Source of the DNA: Sphingomonas oryzagri
GTDB lineage: Bacteria > Pseudomonadota > Alphaproteobacteria > Sphingomonadales > Sphingomonadaceae
Assembly: GCF_029906645.1 (NCBI RefSeq)
Contig: NZ_JARYGZ010000002.1
Coordinates: forward strand, 248,001 to 312,000
DNA: 64,000 nt
Direction: 5' to 3'
Each line of letters opens with the position of its first letter. Position 1 is the first letter of the stretch. Positions 51,189 through 60,411 of the stretch are shown piece by piece. The notes beneath the pieces are model-generated. The model was given only the letters and a program-made list of their open reading frames with translations, searched no databases and had not been told where the DNA came from. A program made the translations under genes and the position numbers.

Positions 51189-52709
51189 TCAGCCGGCACG
51201 CTCCTCGTTGCGGCCGACGCCGGCAAGCTCCTCGGCATATCCCTTCTTCCGCTCCACCTCCATCTGACGGAGGATCTGGATACGCTGCGCCTGCGGGCTG
51301 CCCGCGCCGTGGAGGGATTCGGTGAGGTAGCCGACCGCGTTGCGCCCGAGCGTCATGTTCTCGATCAGCCGCAGCATCCGCTGGCGATGCTCGACCGGCA
51401 CATTGGCGCGGCCCTGGAAATATTTGCGCAGGATCGGGCCTGCGACATCATGCTCGAAATCCGCCTCGCTCGGTAGCGTCACCATCAGGCCGCCGGCGAG
51501 ATCCTGCGCCAGTCGGCTGATCTCGTAGGGGAAGCGGGTGACGTTGTGCTTGCACACGTTCGCCAGCATCCCGTCGTTCATGTAGATGCCCGATTCCAAT
51601 GGCTTGGCCTCGTGCGCGGAGGCGATCGCCGAGGAGAAGATCGTCTCGTTGAGGTGCGTCATCTCGACGAGCTTGTCCTTCACATGGCTCGCCTGGTCCG
51701 CGCCATTATACTCCGCGATCGCCGCCGCCGCGCCGACCATCACGTCGCCAAGCCCGGTTTTGCAGACGTAGCTGGCACGGTGATAGCTGGTGAAGCGCGC
51801 CACCATCTCCTGTGCGAACGCGTACTCGCCATTCATCAGGACATGCTCCCAGGGGATGAACACGTCGTCGAACACGACGAGCGTCTCCTGCCCGCCGAAG
51901 CGCGCATTGCCCTTGTCGATCTCGCCTTTCTCCAGCGCGCGCGTGTCGCAGGACTGGCGGCCGTAAATGTAGGTCAGCCCCTCGGCATCGCCCGGCACCA
52001 TGCCGACCACGGCATAGTCGCTGTCGGCGGGGCCGAGATTCATGGTCGGCATCACGCAGATCCAGTGCGAGTTCAGCCCGCCCGTCATGTGCGCCTTGGC
52101 GCCGCGCACATAGAGGCCCCTCTCGGTGCGCCTGCTGACATGCATGAACAGGTCGGGATCGGCCTGCTCGCTCGGCCGCTTCGAGCGGTCGCCCTTGGGA
52201 TCGGTCATGCCGGCGCCGACGATGATGTTGTTGGCCTGCGCCTGCTTCATGAAGTCGAGGTAGCGCTGGTGGTAGGTCGTGCCGTGCTTCCGGTCGATAT
52301 CGTAGGTGATCGAGTGAAGCACGCTGATCGTGTCCAGCCCGGCGCAGCGCTGGAAGCAGGTGCCGGTGCGCTGGCCCATGCGGCGCTGCATCCGGTTCTT
52401 CATCACCAGATCCTGCGGGCTGCCGACGATGTGGAGGAAGCGGTTGACCGGCGCGCCGATCAGTTCGGAGTGCGCGGTGGCCAGTTCCGGATCCTCGACC
52501 GCGAGATCGTAAGTATCGGCGAGCGCGTTGATCGACGGGCGGATGATCGGGTGATCGACCGGCTCCTCCACCTTCTCCCCGAACAGATAGACGGTGACGG
52601 CGCGCCCGCGCAGCGACTCGATATAGCTCTTGCCGTCAGTGATGGGCCGGAAGCGTGCCCAGCGTTCGGCGGCGAATTCCTCGCGACGATCCGGGGTGGT
52701 GGCGTTCAC
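51189..52709 (-). CDS. 4-hydroxyphenylacetate 3-hydroxylase / 4-hydroxybutyryl-CoA dehydratase family flavoprotein
   Basis: 506 residues in this acyl-CoA-dehydrogenase-like family. GTG 52709 has GGAGGGA seven bases upstream. Two Cys at 118 and 122 (TCFQRCAG) and His310/Cys316 (SYHRASYVCKTG) stand where 4-hydroxybutyryl-CoA dehydratase binds its 4Fe-4S cluster; the His-Cys spacing is one residue shorter than the one I recall. Classical HpaB hydroxylases lack these residues. The protein could thus be a dehydratase or isomerase of a 4-hydroxyacyl-CoA or 3-enoyl-CoA, rather than an aromatic hydroxylase. No HpaC-like reductase adjoins it. Confidence 0.8.
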   Translation of the reverse strand: MNATTPDRREEFAAERWARFRPITDGKSYIESLRGRAVTVYLFGEKVEEPVDHPIIRPSINALADTYDLAVEDPELATAHSELIGAPVNRFLHIVGSPQDLVMKNRMQRRMGQRTGTCFQRCAGLDTISVLHSITYDIDRKHGTTYHQRYLDFMKQAQANNIIVGAGMTDPKGDRSKRPSEQADPDLFMHVSRRTERGLYVRGAKAHMTGGLNSHWICVMPTMNLGPADSDYAVVGMVPGDAEGLTYIYGRQSCDTRALEKGEIDKGNARFGGQETLVVFDDVFIPWEHVLMNGEYAFAQEMVARFTSYHRASYVCKTGLGDVMVGAAAAIAEYNGADQASHVKDKLVEMTHLNETIFSSAIASAHEAKPLESGIYMNDGMLANVCKHNVTRFPYEISRLAQDLAGGLMVTLPSEADFEHDVAGPILRKYFQGRANVPVEHRQRMLRLIENMTLGRNAVGYLTESLHGAGSPQAQRIQILRQMEVERKKGYAEELAGVGRNEERAG

Positions 52710-52861
52710 GCGGCTTCCCTCCAGCAGGCCATGGAGAGGGCAAAGCATATCCGGCCGCCGCCGCTCTACTATGGCTTGGGGGAGGTTCGGCGATCGCGGC
52801 TGGACAGGAGGGGCGCAGCGCTGGCAGCCTTTCTCACGACACACCAACGAGAGGACGCGCC

Positions 52862-53233
52862 ATGGGAAAGCTCAGCTACAGCACGGTCGGATCGAACAAG
52901 CTGGAGGAAGCCAAGGCCTTCTACGATGCGCTGCTTGAACTGGTCGGCATGACGCCGCGCTACGAGCATCCGTCGGGCGGCCGCTTCTATGCCGGCAACA
53001 AGAGCTATTTCGCGGTGCTCGGCCCCTATGACAAGAAGGACGCCTGCATCGGCAACGGCACGATGGCAGGCTTCGGCTTCGACACGCGAGAGGAGGTCGA
53101 TGCCTTCCATGCCAAGGCGCTGGAACTCGGCGGCACCGACGAGGGCGCACCGGGCGAGCGCGGGCCGGGCGCCTATTTCGCTTACTTCCGCGATCTCGAC
53201 GGCAACAAATTGTGCGGCTTCAAATGGGGTTGA
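52862..53233 (+). CDS. VOC superfamily protein
   Basis: 123 residues: MGKLSYSTVGSNKLEEAKAF then FYDALLELVG, a middle PSGGRFYAGNKSYFAV and C-terminal YFAYFRDLDGNKLCGFKWG. It lies opposite the flavoprotein gene across 152 bases, and ends 4 bases from the convergent kinase gene. GAGAGGA precedes ATG 52862 by about six bases. Small glyoxalase-like proteins of this type often bind metals and thiol adducts; the role is unknown. Confidence 0.85.
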   Translation: MGKLSYSTVGSNKLEEAKAFYDALLELVGMTPRYEHPSGGRFYAGNKSYFAVLGPYDKKDACIGNGTMAGFGFDTREEVDAFHAKALELGGTDEGAPGERGPGAYFAYFRDLDGNKLCGFKWG

Positions 53234-53237
53234 GCCT

Positions 53238-54281
53238 CTAGCCGCCCGGCTGCGCGTCGATCACCGCCAGCGCGCGGCCGAGATAGATGCGATCGAGCTT
53301 GCCCTTCTCCTCGGCATTGCCGGCATTGGCGCTGCCCGCCAGCGCGCGCTGGGCGATGCCGTGGAAGATGCCGGCGTTGCGGAACAGCGCCAGCACGAGG
53401 TGGAAGGGCGTGAGCCGTCGATCGTCGCCAACGTGCTCGTAATAGAAACCGAAGAACTCCTCAGCGGTCGGAATGCCCTCGGCGTCGAGGTCGATCCCCA
53501 TGATCCCACCATATTCGTCGAGCGTCGTCATCCACAGGAAGGCCCAGACATGGGCGAGATCGACCAGCGGATCGCCGACCGTGCACAGCTCCCAATCGAA
53601 CACGCCGGCCAGCGCCGGCCGATCGGCGGCGAAGATCACGTTGGTGAATTTGTAGTCGCCGTGGACGATGGTGCTGAGCTCGTCCTCCGGCAGATGCGCG
53701 CGCAGCCAGCCGACCACGCGCGCGACATCCGGGTCGCTCTCGGCAAGGTCGCCCCACTGCCGCGCCCACAGGTTGATCTGGCGGACGAGGAAGCGCTCGG
53801 GCCGGCGGAAGCCGCCGAGGCCGACGGCATCGACATCCACGGCATGGAGCGCCGCCAGCACCCGCGCCAGCTCGCGGTAGTAAGCCCGGCGCCCCTCCTT
53901 CGGCACCTCGGGCAGCGCTGCGTCCTGAAAGACATGCCCGTCGAGCCGGCCCATCAGGTAAAAGGGCGTGCCGACCACATCGGGCGCCTCGTGATAGAGG
54001 ATCGGTTCGGGCACCGGCACCGGCGTCGGGTGCAGCGCCTCGATGATGCGATATTCGCGGCCGACATCGTGCGCGCCGCGCGGATGCTCGCCGGGCGGGC
54101 GCTTGCGCAGGACCATGCGCCGATCCCCCAGATCGACGAAATAGGTGGGGTTGGACTGGCCGCCGCCGATCCGCTCGATCGCCGGCTCTCCGCCGCCATC
54201 GGGCAGAGCGGAGGCGAGGAAGGTACGGAGCGTCGCGGGATCGAAGTCGATCTCGGCGCGGGCGGGGGCATTGGTCGTCAT
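53238..54281 (-). CDS. APH-type phosphotransferase (ACAD10/LvaA-like)
   Basis: 347 residues of the aminoglycoside phosphotransferase fold: SNPTYFVDLGDRRMVLRKRP (ATP-binding strands), catalytic loop HGDYKFTN and metal-binding FDWELCTVGDPLVDLAHV. The pattern RKRPPGEHPRGAHDVGREYRII with LYLM-type insert matches the ACAD10/11 N-terminal kinase and bacterial LvaA, which phosphorylate 4-hydroxyacyl-CoA. Antibiotic resistance is unlikely in this context. The start is ATG 54281 (MTTNAPARAEID). The fitting dehydrogenase is at 32.2 kb. Confidence 0.87.
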   Translation of the reverse strand: MTTNAPARAEIDFDPATLRTFLASALPDGGGEPAIERIGGGQSNPTYFVDLGDRRMVLRKRPPGEHPRGAHDVGREYRIIEALHPTPVPVPEPILYHEAPDVVGTPFYLMGRLDGHVFQDAALPEVPKEGRRAYYRELARVLAALHAVDVDAVGLGGFRRPERFLVRQINLWARQWGDLAESDPDVARVVGWLRAHLPEDELSTIVHGDYKFTNVIFAADRPALAGVFDWELCTVGDPLVDLAHVWAFLWMTTLDEYGGIMGIDLDAEGIPTAEEFFGFYYEHVGDDRRLTPFHLVLALFRNAGIFHGIAQRALAGSANAGNAEEKGKLDRIYLGRALAVIDAQPGG

Positions 54282-54388
54282 GATCCCATGCTCGGGCGAA
54301 GGCGGACAGGCATCAAGCTGTCCTTTTCGCCCGGCGCGTCGTGCCATCGCCAATCGCATAAGGAGGCAACGTAGGAGGGGATGGCCGA

Positions 54389-55171
54389 ATGACTGGTTCG
54401 CACGGGCGTGTCGCCGGCAAGACGGCGCTGATCACCGGCGGCGCGCAGGGACTCGGCGCGGCGACGGCGCACATGCTGGCGCGGCACGGCGCGAAGGTGG
54501 CGATCGCCGACATCAATCGCGCCGGCGCCGAGGCGGTGGCGGCGGAGATCGATGCGGCCTGCGGCGCCGGCACCGCTTTCGCCTTCACGCTCGACGTCAC
54601 CATGCCCGATCAGTGGCGCACGGTGGTCGCCGATGCGGCGCGGGCGATGGGTGGCCTCTCGGTGCTGGTCAACAATGCCGGCGTCGCGCCGATCGGCACG
54701 GTGGAGGATATCGACCTCGCGGTGTGGCAGCGCACGATGGCGATCAACGTCGACGGCACGCTCCACGGCACCCGCGCGGCGCTCGGGCTGATGCGCGAGA
54801 GCCAGCCCGGATCGATCGTCAACATCTCCTCGATCGCCGGGCTGATCGCGAGCCATGCCTTCTCCGCCTACAACACGTCCAAGGCGGCAGTGTGGATGCT
54901 CACCAAGTCGATCGCGCTCTACTGCGCGAAGCAGGGGTGGGACATTCGCTGCAACTCCGTCCATCCGACCTTCGCCGACACGCCACTGCTCGAAGGGCTG
55001 ACCGGCGGCACCAAGGCGGAGCGCGACGCCAAGCTCACCCGACAGGTACCCCTCGGCCGAATCGCGACGCCCGACGACATCGCCTATGCCGTCCTCTACC
55101 TCGCGTCGGACGAGAGCCGGATGATGACCGGATCGGAACTCAAGCTGGACGGCGGCATCTCGGCGATGTGA
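54389..55171 (+). CDS. SDR family oxidoreductase
   Basis: 260 residues with TGGAQGLGAATAHML, NNAGVAPIG and the triad in NISSIAGLIASHAFSAYNTSKAAV. The segment DIRCNSVHPTFADTPLL and C-terminal DGGISAM are common in 3alpha/20beta- and 3beta/17beta-hydroxysteroid dehydrogenases, so a cyclic alcohol or hydroxyacyl-CoA is plausible. AGGAGGGG lies eight bases before ATG 54389. It converges with the amidohydrolase, 7 bases apart. Confidence 0.88.
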   Translation: MTGSHGRVAGKTALITGGAQGLGAATAHMLARHGAKVAIADINRAGAEAVAAEIDAACGAGTAFAFTLDVTMPDQWRTVVADAARAMGGLSVLVNNAGVAPIGTVEDIDLAVWQRTMAINVDGTLHGTRAALGLMRESQPGSIVNISSIAGLIASHAFSAYNTSKAAVWMLTKSIALYCAKQGWDIRCNSVHPTFADTPLLEGLTGGTKAERDAKLTRQVPLGRIATPDDIAYAVLYLASDESRMMTGSELKLDGGISAM

Positions 55172-55178
55172 GCGAGCC

Positions 55179-56906
55179 TCAGGCGGCGATGCCCCGCGCG
55201 CCACGCACGAGGCGGCCGGGCAGCGCGCCGGACGGTTCGCCGCCGCGATAGGTGACCGCACCCGATACGATCGTGACGTCGTATCCGTCCGCCCCCTGCC
55301 GCAGCCGCTTGCCGCCCGCCGGCAGATCGCGCGCCACGCTCGGGCGGTGGAGGTGCAGCCGGGCGAGATCGATCACGTTGAGATCGGCCTTGGCGCCGAC
55401 GACGATGCGCCCGCGATCGCCCAGCCCCACGGCATCGGCCGGCTGGCTGGTCAGCGCCGCGATCGCATCGGGCAGCGCGATCCGCTGCGCCTCGTCGGCA
55501 TCGCGCGCCCAGCGTTCGAGGAAGAAGGTCGGGAAGCTCGCGTCGCAGATGATGCCGTAATGCGCACCGCCGTCCGCCAGCCCGACGATCGTATCCGGAT
55601 GGCCCAGCATGGTGCGCACCGCGTCGAGATTGCCGTCGCGATAATTGGCGCCCGGCTGGTAGAGGATCGCGCGGCCCTCATCCTCCAGCAGCAGATCGTA
55701 GGCGACATCCTCCGGCGTGCGGCCGAGCGCCCTGGCACGGTTGTCGATGCGGTCGGCGAGATCCGGCTCGTAATCGGGATCGCGCGCCATCGGATAGGCG
55801 AAGCGGAAGGCGGTGACCGTCTTCACCAGCACCGGATTGCTGTGCTCGGGCTGCTCCGACAGCAACGTCGCGCGCAGCGCCGGGTCGCGCATCGCCGCGA
55901 CCTTTTCCGCCAGCGGCATGTCGGCAAGCGGCTGGAAGCTCGGGTGGAAGACGAAGGGATGGAAGCTCAGGTCCAGCCCGTAGAGCATCCCGACCGGACG
56001 CGGCGCGACCTGCGCGCGGATCGTCAGGCCCTCGGCATTGGCGGCAGTCAGCGAGTCCAGATAGCTGCGCCACTGGCCGGGATCGCCGGTCGGCATCTGG
56101 AGCAGCGAGTAGGACAGCGGCCGGCGCGATTCTTCCGCCACGCGGCGCATCAGCCGGAACTCCTCCCCGGCGGGCGCGGTGATGTGCGGGATGAGCTGGA
56201 ACACGCCGGCACCGGCATCGCGCAGACCGTGCGCCAGCGCGACCAGTTCGTCCTCCTCCGAATGGAGGCTGGGCGCGAGATTGCCGGCACGCGTGCAGTG
56301 CATCAGGTTGCGCGAGGTGGTGACGCCGAGCGCGCCGGCGCGGATCGCCTCGGCGGTGAGCCGCCGCATCTCGGCGAGATCGGCGGCATCGGGCGGCTCA
56401 TGCCCGGCGGCGCGCTCGCCCATCACGTAGACGCGCAGCGCCGAATGGGGGAGCTGTGCTGCGATGTCGACGTCGAGCGCGCGCTTGTCGAGCGCGTCGA
56501 GATAGTCGGGAAAGGTCTCCCAGTCCCAGGGCAACCCTTCCGTCATCACCAGTTCGGGCACGTCCTCGACGCCTTCCATCACCGCCACCAGCATCGCGCG
56601 TTCGGCGGGGCGGCAGGGCGCGAAGCCGACGCCGCAATTGCCCATCACCACCGTCGTCACGCCGTGGTTGGAGGACGGCGCGAGCCGGTTCTCCCAGGTC
56701 GCCTGCCCGTCATAATGGGTGTGCACGTCGACGAAGCCCGGCGTGACCAACCTGCCGGATGCGTCGATCTCCTCGTCGGCGCTGCCCTCGATCGCCCCGA
56801 TCGCCGCGATGCGGCCATCCTTGATCGCGACGTCGGCGATCCGGCCGGGGCTGCCCAGCCCGTCATGAACCTCGCCGCCGCGCAGGATCAGATCATAGTC
56901 GGCCAT
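55179..56906 (-). CDS. Amidohydrolase, N-acyl-D-amino-acid deacylase-like
   Basis: 575 residues of the D-aminoacylase/D-hydantoinase-like amidohydrolase group: TPGFVDVHTHYDGQATW with metal His residues, GNCGVGFAPCRPAE, and LGRGRIVVGAKADLNVIDLAR-type ending (GDRGRIVVGAKADLNVID). It hydrolyses an amide or N-acyl bond; natural substrate unknown, an N-acyl amino acid being the family default. AGGAGG lies five bases before ATG 56906, which rules out the slightly longer frame. The MFS gene is upstream in the same direction, 49 bases away, so import and hydrolysis may be linked. Confidence 0.87.
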   Translation of the reverse strand: MADYDLILRGGEVHDGLGSPGRIADVAIKDGRIAAIGAIEGSADEEIDASGRLVTPGFVDVHTHYDGQATWENRLAPSSNHGVTTVVMGNCGVGFAPCRPAERAMLVAVMEGVEDVPELVMTEGLPWDWETFPDYLDALDKRALDVDIAAQLPHSALRVYVMGERAAGHEPPDAADLAEMRRLTAEAIRAGALGVTTSRNLMHCTRAGNLAPSLHSEEDELVALAHGLRDAGAGVFQLIPHITAPAGEEFRLMRRVAEESRRPLSYSLLQMPTGDPGQWRSYLDSLTAANAEGLTIRAQVAPRPVGMLYGLDLSFHPFVFHPSFQPLADMPLAEKVAAMRDPALRATLLSEQPEHSNPVLVKTVTAFRFAYPMARDPDYEPDLADRIDNRARALGRTPEDVAYDLLLEDEGRAILYQPGANYRDGNLDAVRTMLGHPDTIVGLADGGAHYGIICDASFPTFFLERWARDADEAQRIALPDAIAALTSQPADAVGLGDRGRIVVGAKADLNVIDLARLHLHRPSVARDLPAGGKRLRQGADGYDVTIVSGAVTYRGGEPSGALPGRLVRGARGIAA

Positions 56907-56955
56907 GGCATCCTCCTGCTTTGGCATACCGCATTTATATCACGATGTGCAAAAT

Positions 56956-58236
56956 CTATCGGAGCCGCAAACAGAAAGGGAAGATCAGGGCCATCGCCGC
57001 AGCGCTCACCAGATAGGGGAGCGGGTGCCACCAGTCGTACATCAGGATGCCCAGCGACGGGCCGAGCACGAAGGTGTAGCCGTTCACCGCCGTCACGTGC
57101 CCGGCGACGACGCCCTGTTCCGATTCGTCCACCGCAAGCGAGGCGCCGGCGGTGAAGCCCGGCCGCAGGAAGCCGAAGCCCAACGAGGCGATCGCGAAGG
57201 TGACCGTGATGGCGTGGAGATCGTGCGCCAATGCGACGCCCGCGCAGCCGATCGCCGCCAGCGCCGATCCCCACAACAGCATCGCGCGCGGCTGGAGATC
57301 GAGGCGCGGGATCACACCCCATTGCGCGAGCAGGGCGGCGAGCGCGCCCGCCATCAGGATCATGCCGATCAGCGGCTGGGCGAGCGCCGGCGGCTGGCCG
57401 AGTCGATCGATCACGAGGAAGGCCAGCGTCTGCCCCGCGATCGCCTGCGCATGGCCGGCGACAAGACCCGCGAGGATCCACGGCCAGATGCGCGGATCGG
57501 TGAAGCGGACCTGCCGGCCGGTCGATGGCGCGGAGGCGGCGATCGCGGCGGCGTCGCTCGGCTCGCCACCGATGGTCGGCTCGGCGGCGGGGACGGCGGG
57601 GACGGCCTCGTCGAGCGACACGTTGCGCAGCAAGACGACGATCGCCGCCGCCATCGCGACTCCCATCACCGCGAACACATAGGCCGGCCCGGCGAGGCCG
57701 ACGACGGGAAGCACGAAGAAGGGCGCCAGCGCCGGCCCGATGATCGTCCCCAGCCCGAAGGCGGAGGCGAGCAGGCTCAGCGCCTTCACCCATTCCCCGC
57801 GCGGCAACACCGCCACCACCATCGCCTGTGCGGCGGGCGGCGAGGCGGCGCCGAACAGGCCGTAGACCGCACGGCCGAGGATGAACGCCACGAAGGCGAC
57901 GGTCGCGGCAAGCGTGCCTGTGAGGCCGAGCGTCAGCGCGATCCCGCACAGGATCATCGAGGCGACGAAGCCCCAGATGCCGACTAGGACCATCCGCTTG
58001 CCGCCGCTCCGCCCCAGCCGCCGCGCCCAGACGGGTGCGGCCAGCGCATAGGCCAGAGCGGAGAGCGAAAAGCCGAGCGCGATCAGCGGATCGGGCAGCT
58101 TCAAGCTGCGCCCGATCGCCGGCACCACCGACTGCATGCCGGTGCTGCCGATCGCGGTCATCAGCATCACGAGGAAGAGGAGGAGCTGGTTGCGGTCCGC
58201 CTGCGGCAGGATGCGGCGCGTCCCCCTTCCGATCAT
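56956..58236 (-). CDS. MFS transporter
   Basis: 426 residues with twelve hydrophobic segments in two halves, split by a Pro/Ala-rich cytoplasmic loop at about 208-240. The N-terminal motif A-like loop is APVWARRLGRSGGKRMVLVG after the second helix. Most similar in layout to the DHA1/TetA-like group; whether it exports or imports is unclear. It lies between the amidohydrolase and an acyl-CoA dehydrogenase, all on the same strand, so it may carry the amidohydrolase substrate. Confidence 0.88.
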   Translation of the reverse strand: MIGRGTRRILPQADRNQLLLFLVMLMTAIGSTGMQSVVPAIGRSLKLPDPLIALGFSLSALAYALAAPVWARRLGRSGGKRMVLVGIWGFVASMILCGIALTLGLTGTLAATVAFVAFILGRAVYGLFGAASPPAAQAMVVAVLPRGEWVKALSLLASAFGLGTIIGPALAPFFVLPVVGLAGPAYVFAVMGVAMAAAIVVLLRNVSLDEAVPAVPAAEPTIGGEPSDAAAIAASAPSTGRQVRFTDPRIWPWILAGLVAGHAQAIAGQTLAFLVIDRLGQPPALAQPLIGMILMAGALAALLAQWGVIPRLDLQPRAMLLWGSALAAIGCAGVALAHDLHAITVTFAIASLGFGFLRPGFTAGASLAVDESEQGVVAGHVTAVNGYTFVLGPSLGILMYDWWHPLPYLVSAAAMALIFPFCLRLR

Positions 58237-58307
58237 CGCGCGCCGCCTCCCCGTCGGCCCCGTCTAGCGGCGGATGGCGGGGGGCTGGCCTAGCAGGATG
58301 GAGAGGC

Positions 58308-59450
58308 TCAGATCGATCGGCTGACGACTTCCTTCATGATCTCGTTGGTGCCGCCGAAGATGCGCGTCACGCGCGCGTCCCTCCACAGCCGCGCGACCAT
58401 ATATTCGTTCATGTAGCCCGCGCCGCCATGGAGCTGCAGCGCCATGTCGATCACGCGGCCCTGCATGTCGGTATGCCATTGCTTGGCGGCGGATGCCTCG
58501 GCGGTGGTCAGTTCGCCGCGGACATGGCGCGCGATCGCCCAGTCGAGATGCGCCCAGCCGACCTGCAACTGGCTCTTCATGTCGGCCAGCGTGAAGCGGG
58601 TGTTCTGGAACTCGAACACCGTCTTGCCGAACGCCTTGCGATCCTTGGTGAAGGCCACCGCCTCGTCGAACGCGCGCTGCGCGGCGCCCTGCGCGGAGAC
58701 GGCGATCGACAGCCGTTCCTGCGGCAGCTGGCTCATCAGATAGGCGAAGCCCTGCCCTTCCTGCCCAAGACAATGGGTGATCGGCACGCGCACGTCCTCA
58801 AAAAACAGTTCGGACGTGTCGGCGGAATGCATGCCGACCTTGTCGAGATTGCGCCCGCGCTGGAAACCGGGCGTATCGGCATCGACGAGGATCAGCGAGA
58901 TGCCCTTGGCGCCGAGCGCCGGATCGGTCTTGGCGACGACCACGACCAGATCGGCATTCTGGCCGTTGGTGATGTAGGTCTTGGATCCGTTGACGACATA
59001 ATGGTTGCCGTCGCGGATCGCGGTGGTGCGCACGCCCTGCAGATCCGATCCCGCACCCGGCTCGGTCATCGCGATGGCGGTGATCACTTCGCCCGTCACC
59101 ATGCCGGGCAGGTATGTCCGCTTCTGCTCCTCCGATCCGTAGCGCTCGATATATTCGGCGACGATGTCGGACTGGAGGGTGATGCCGGCGGCCGACCCCG
59201 CATAGGCCAGCTCCTCTGCGACCACCACATTGTAGGCGAAATCGAGGCCCAGCCCGCCATATTCGGGCTTCACCGTCGGGCAGAGCAGCCCCGCTTCGCC
59301 ACAGGCCAGCCAGAACGGCCGGTCGACGATGCCCTCACGCTCGTAGCGATCGAGATGGGGGAGCAGCGCCTTGTCGAACACCCGCCGCACGGTGTCGCGG
59401 AACATCGCATGGTCTTCGTCGAAGGCGGTGCGGGACGCGGTGTCGAGCAA
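58308..59450 (-). CDS. Acyl-CoA dehydrogenase, long-chain (LCAD)-like
   Basis: 380 residues: TAIAMTEPGAGSDLQGVRTTA, SKTYITNGQNADLVVVVAKT, and C-terminal RIFGGTNEIMKEVV, where the Glu of the YEGT motif is Gly. Long-chain and isovaleryl-type enzymes place the base earlier, so this does not imply inactivity. The only start that keeps the family N-terminus is TTG 59450 (LDTASRTAFDEDH), with GAGAGG four bases upstream; an ATG at 59405 would cut 15 residues. Next to a crotonase gene on the same strand, 23 bases away. Confidence 0.89.
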   Translation of the reverse strand: MLDTASRTAFDEDHAMFRDTVRRVFDKALLPHLDRYEREGIVDRPFWLACGEAGLLCPTVKPEYGGLGLDFAYNVVVAEELAYAGSAAGITLQSDIVAEYIERYGSEEQKRTYLPGMVTGEVITAIAMTEPGAGSDLQGVRTTAIRDGNHYVVNGSKTYITNGQNADLVVVVAKTDPALGAKGISLILVDADTPGFQRGRNLDKVGMHSADTSELFFEDVRVPITHCLGQEGQGFAYLMSQLPQERLSIAVSAQGAAQRAFDEAVAFTKDRKAFGKTVFEFQNTRFTLADMKSQLQVGWAHLDWAIARHVRGELTTAEASAAKQWHTDMQGRVIDMALQLHGGAGYMNEYMVARLWRDARVTRIFGGTNEIMKEVVSRSI

Positions 59451-59473
59451 GGGGCCTCTCCGGATCTTGTGGT

Positions 59474-60283
59474 TCAGCGACCGTGATAGACGGGCGGCCG
59501 CTTCTCGACAAAGGCGGTCATCGCCTCGTGATGGTCGTCGGTGGCCTGCAGCATCACCTGCTGGCGGTCCTCCAGCGCCAGCGCGGCCTCGAGCGAGGGC
59601 GCATCGATGGCGAGATTGAGCGCCTGCTTGGTGAGCGACAGGCCGTAGGGCGCATTGGCCACCATTTCGTCGGCGAGCGCCAGCCCGGTTTCGAGCAGCC
59701 GCTCTTCCGGCACCACGTCGCTCAGCAGGCCGAGGCGAAGCGCGCGATCGCCATCGAGGAAGCGGCCGGTGAGCAGAAGCTCGGCGGCGAGGCTGGCGCC
59801 GACGAGGCGGGGCAGGAAGTAGCTGGAGCCGATATCCGCACCGCCCAGCCCGATCCGGATATAGGCCGCGTTCATCCGGAGCGACGGCGCGCCGAAGCGC
59901 ACGTCGGACGCCAGCATCAGCGAGAAGCCGCCGCCGCAGGCTGCGCCGTGGCCGAGCGCGATGAACGGCTGCGGCGCCACGCGCATCGCCTTCAGCAAGT
60001 CGCTGAGCGCGATCTGCACGCGCCAGGCGCGTTGCAGCGGCGTCTCGTTGGTCGCCGCTCTATGCTCCTTGATGTCGAGACCGGCGCAGAAGGCCCGGCC
60101 ATTACCGCGCAGGATGACGACGCGACATTCGGGCCGCTGCCGCAGGCCCTGCACGTAATCGAGCAGTTCGCCGACCAGCTCGTTGGACAGCGCGTTCAGC
60201 GCTGCCGGCCGATCGAGCGTCACGACCTCGATCGCGCCATGCGCCTCCACCGTGATCGTCGCGTAGCTTTTCGTGCCACCCAT
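59474..60283 (-). CDS. Enoyl-CoA hydratase/isomerase family protein (third)
   Basis: 269 residues of crotonase fold: GNGRAFCAGLDIKEHRAA and GHGAACGGGFSLMLASD form the oxyanion hole; RIGLGGADIGSSYFLPRLVG has Asp where dienoyl-CoA isomerases have theirs, and no hydratase Glu pair. The preferred ATG 60283 (MGGTKSYATIT) has GGAGGA upstream, and the longer frame is non-conserved. Leads the pair with the LCAD-like enzyme; divergent from tesB over 128 bases. Confidence 0.87.
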   Translation of the reverse strand: MGGTKSYATITVEAHGAIEVVTLDRPAALNALSNELVGELLDYVQGLRQRPECRVVILRGNGRAFCAGLDIKEHRAATNETPLQRAWRVQIALSDLLKAMRVAPQPFIALGHGAACGGGFSLMLASDVRFGAPSLRMNAAYIRIGLGGADIGSSYFLPRLVGASLAAELLLTGRFLDGDRALRLGLLSDVVPEERLLETGLALADEMVANAPYGLSLTKQALNLAIDAPSLEAALALEDRQQVMLQATDDHHEAMTAFVEKRPPVYHGR

Positions 60284-60411
60284 GTCGCCGTCCGTCCTCC
60301 ATCCTGCCGGCGGCGGGATAGCGGAAGTGCTGCGGGCGGGGCGGCTATGACTTAGGTGAGGCCGCCGCCGGAAAGTGTTGCGCGCTGCAGGATGCGCGTT
60401 ACCGCACGGAC

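Noticed and set aside
53238-54281. Aminoglycoside resistance gene
   Set aside because: The APH fold is shared, but sequence pattern and the acyl-CoA context fit the ACAD10/LvaA kinase group instead.
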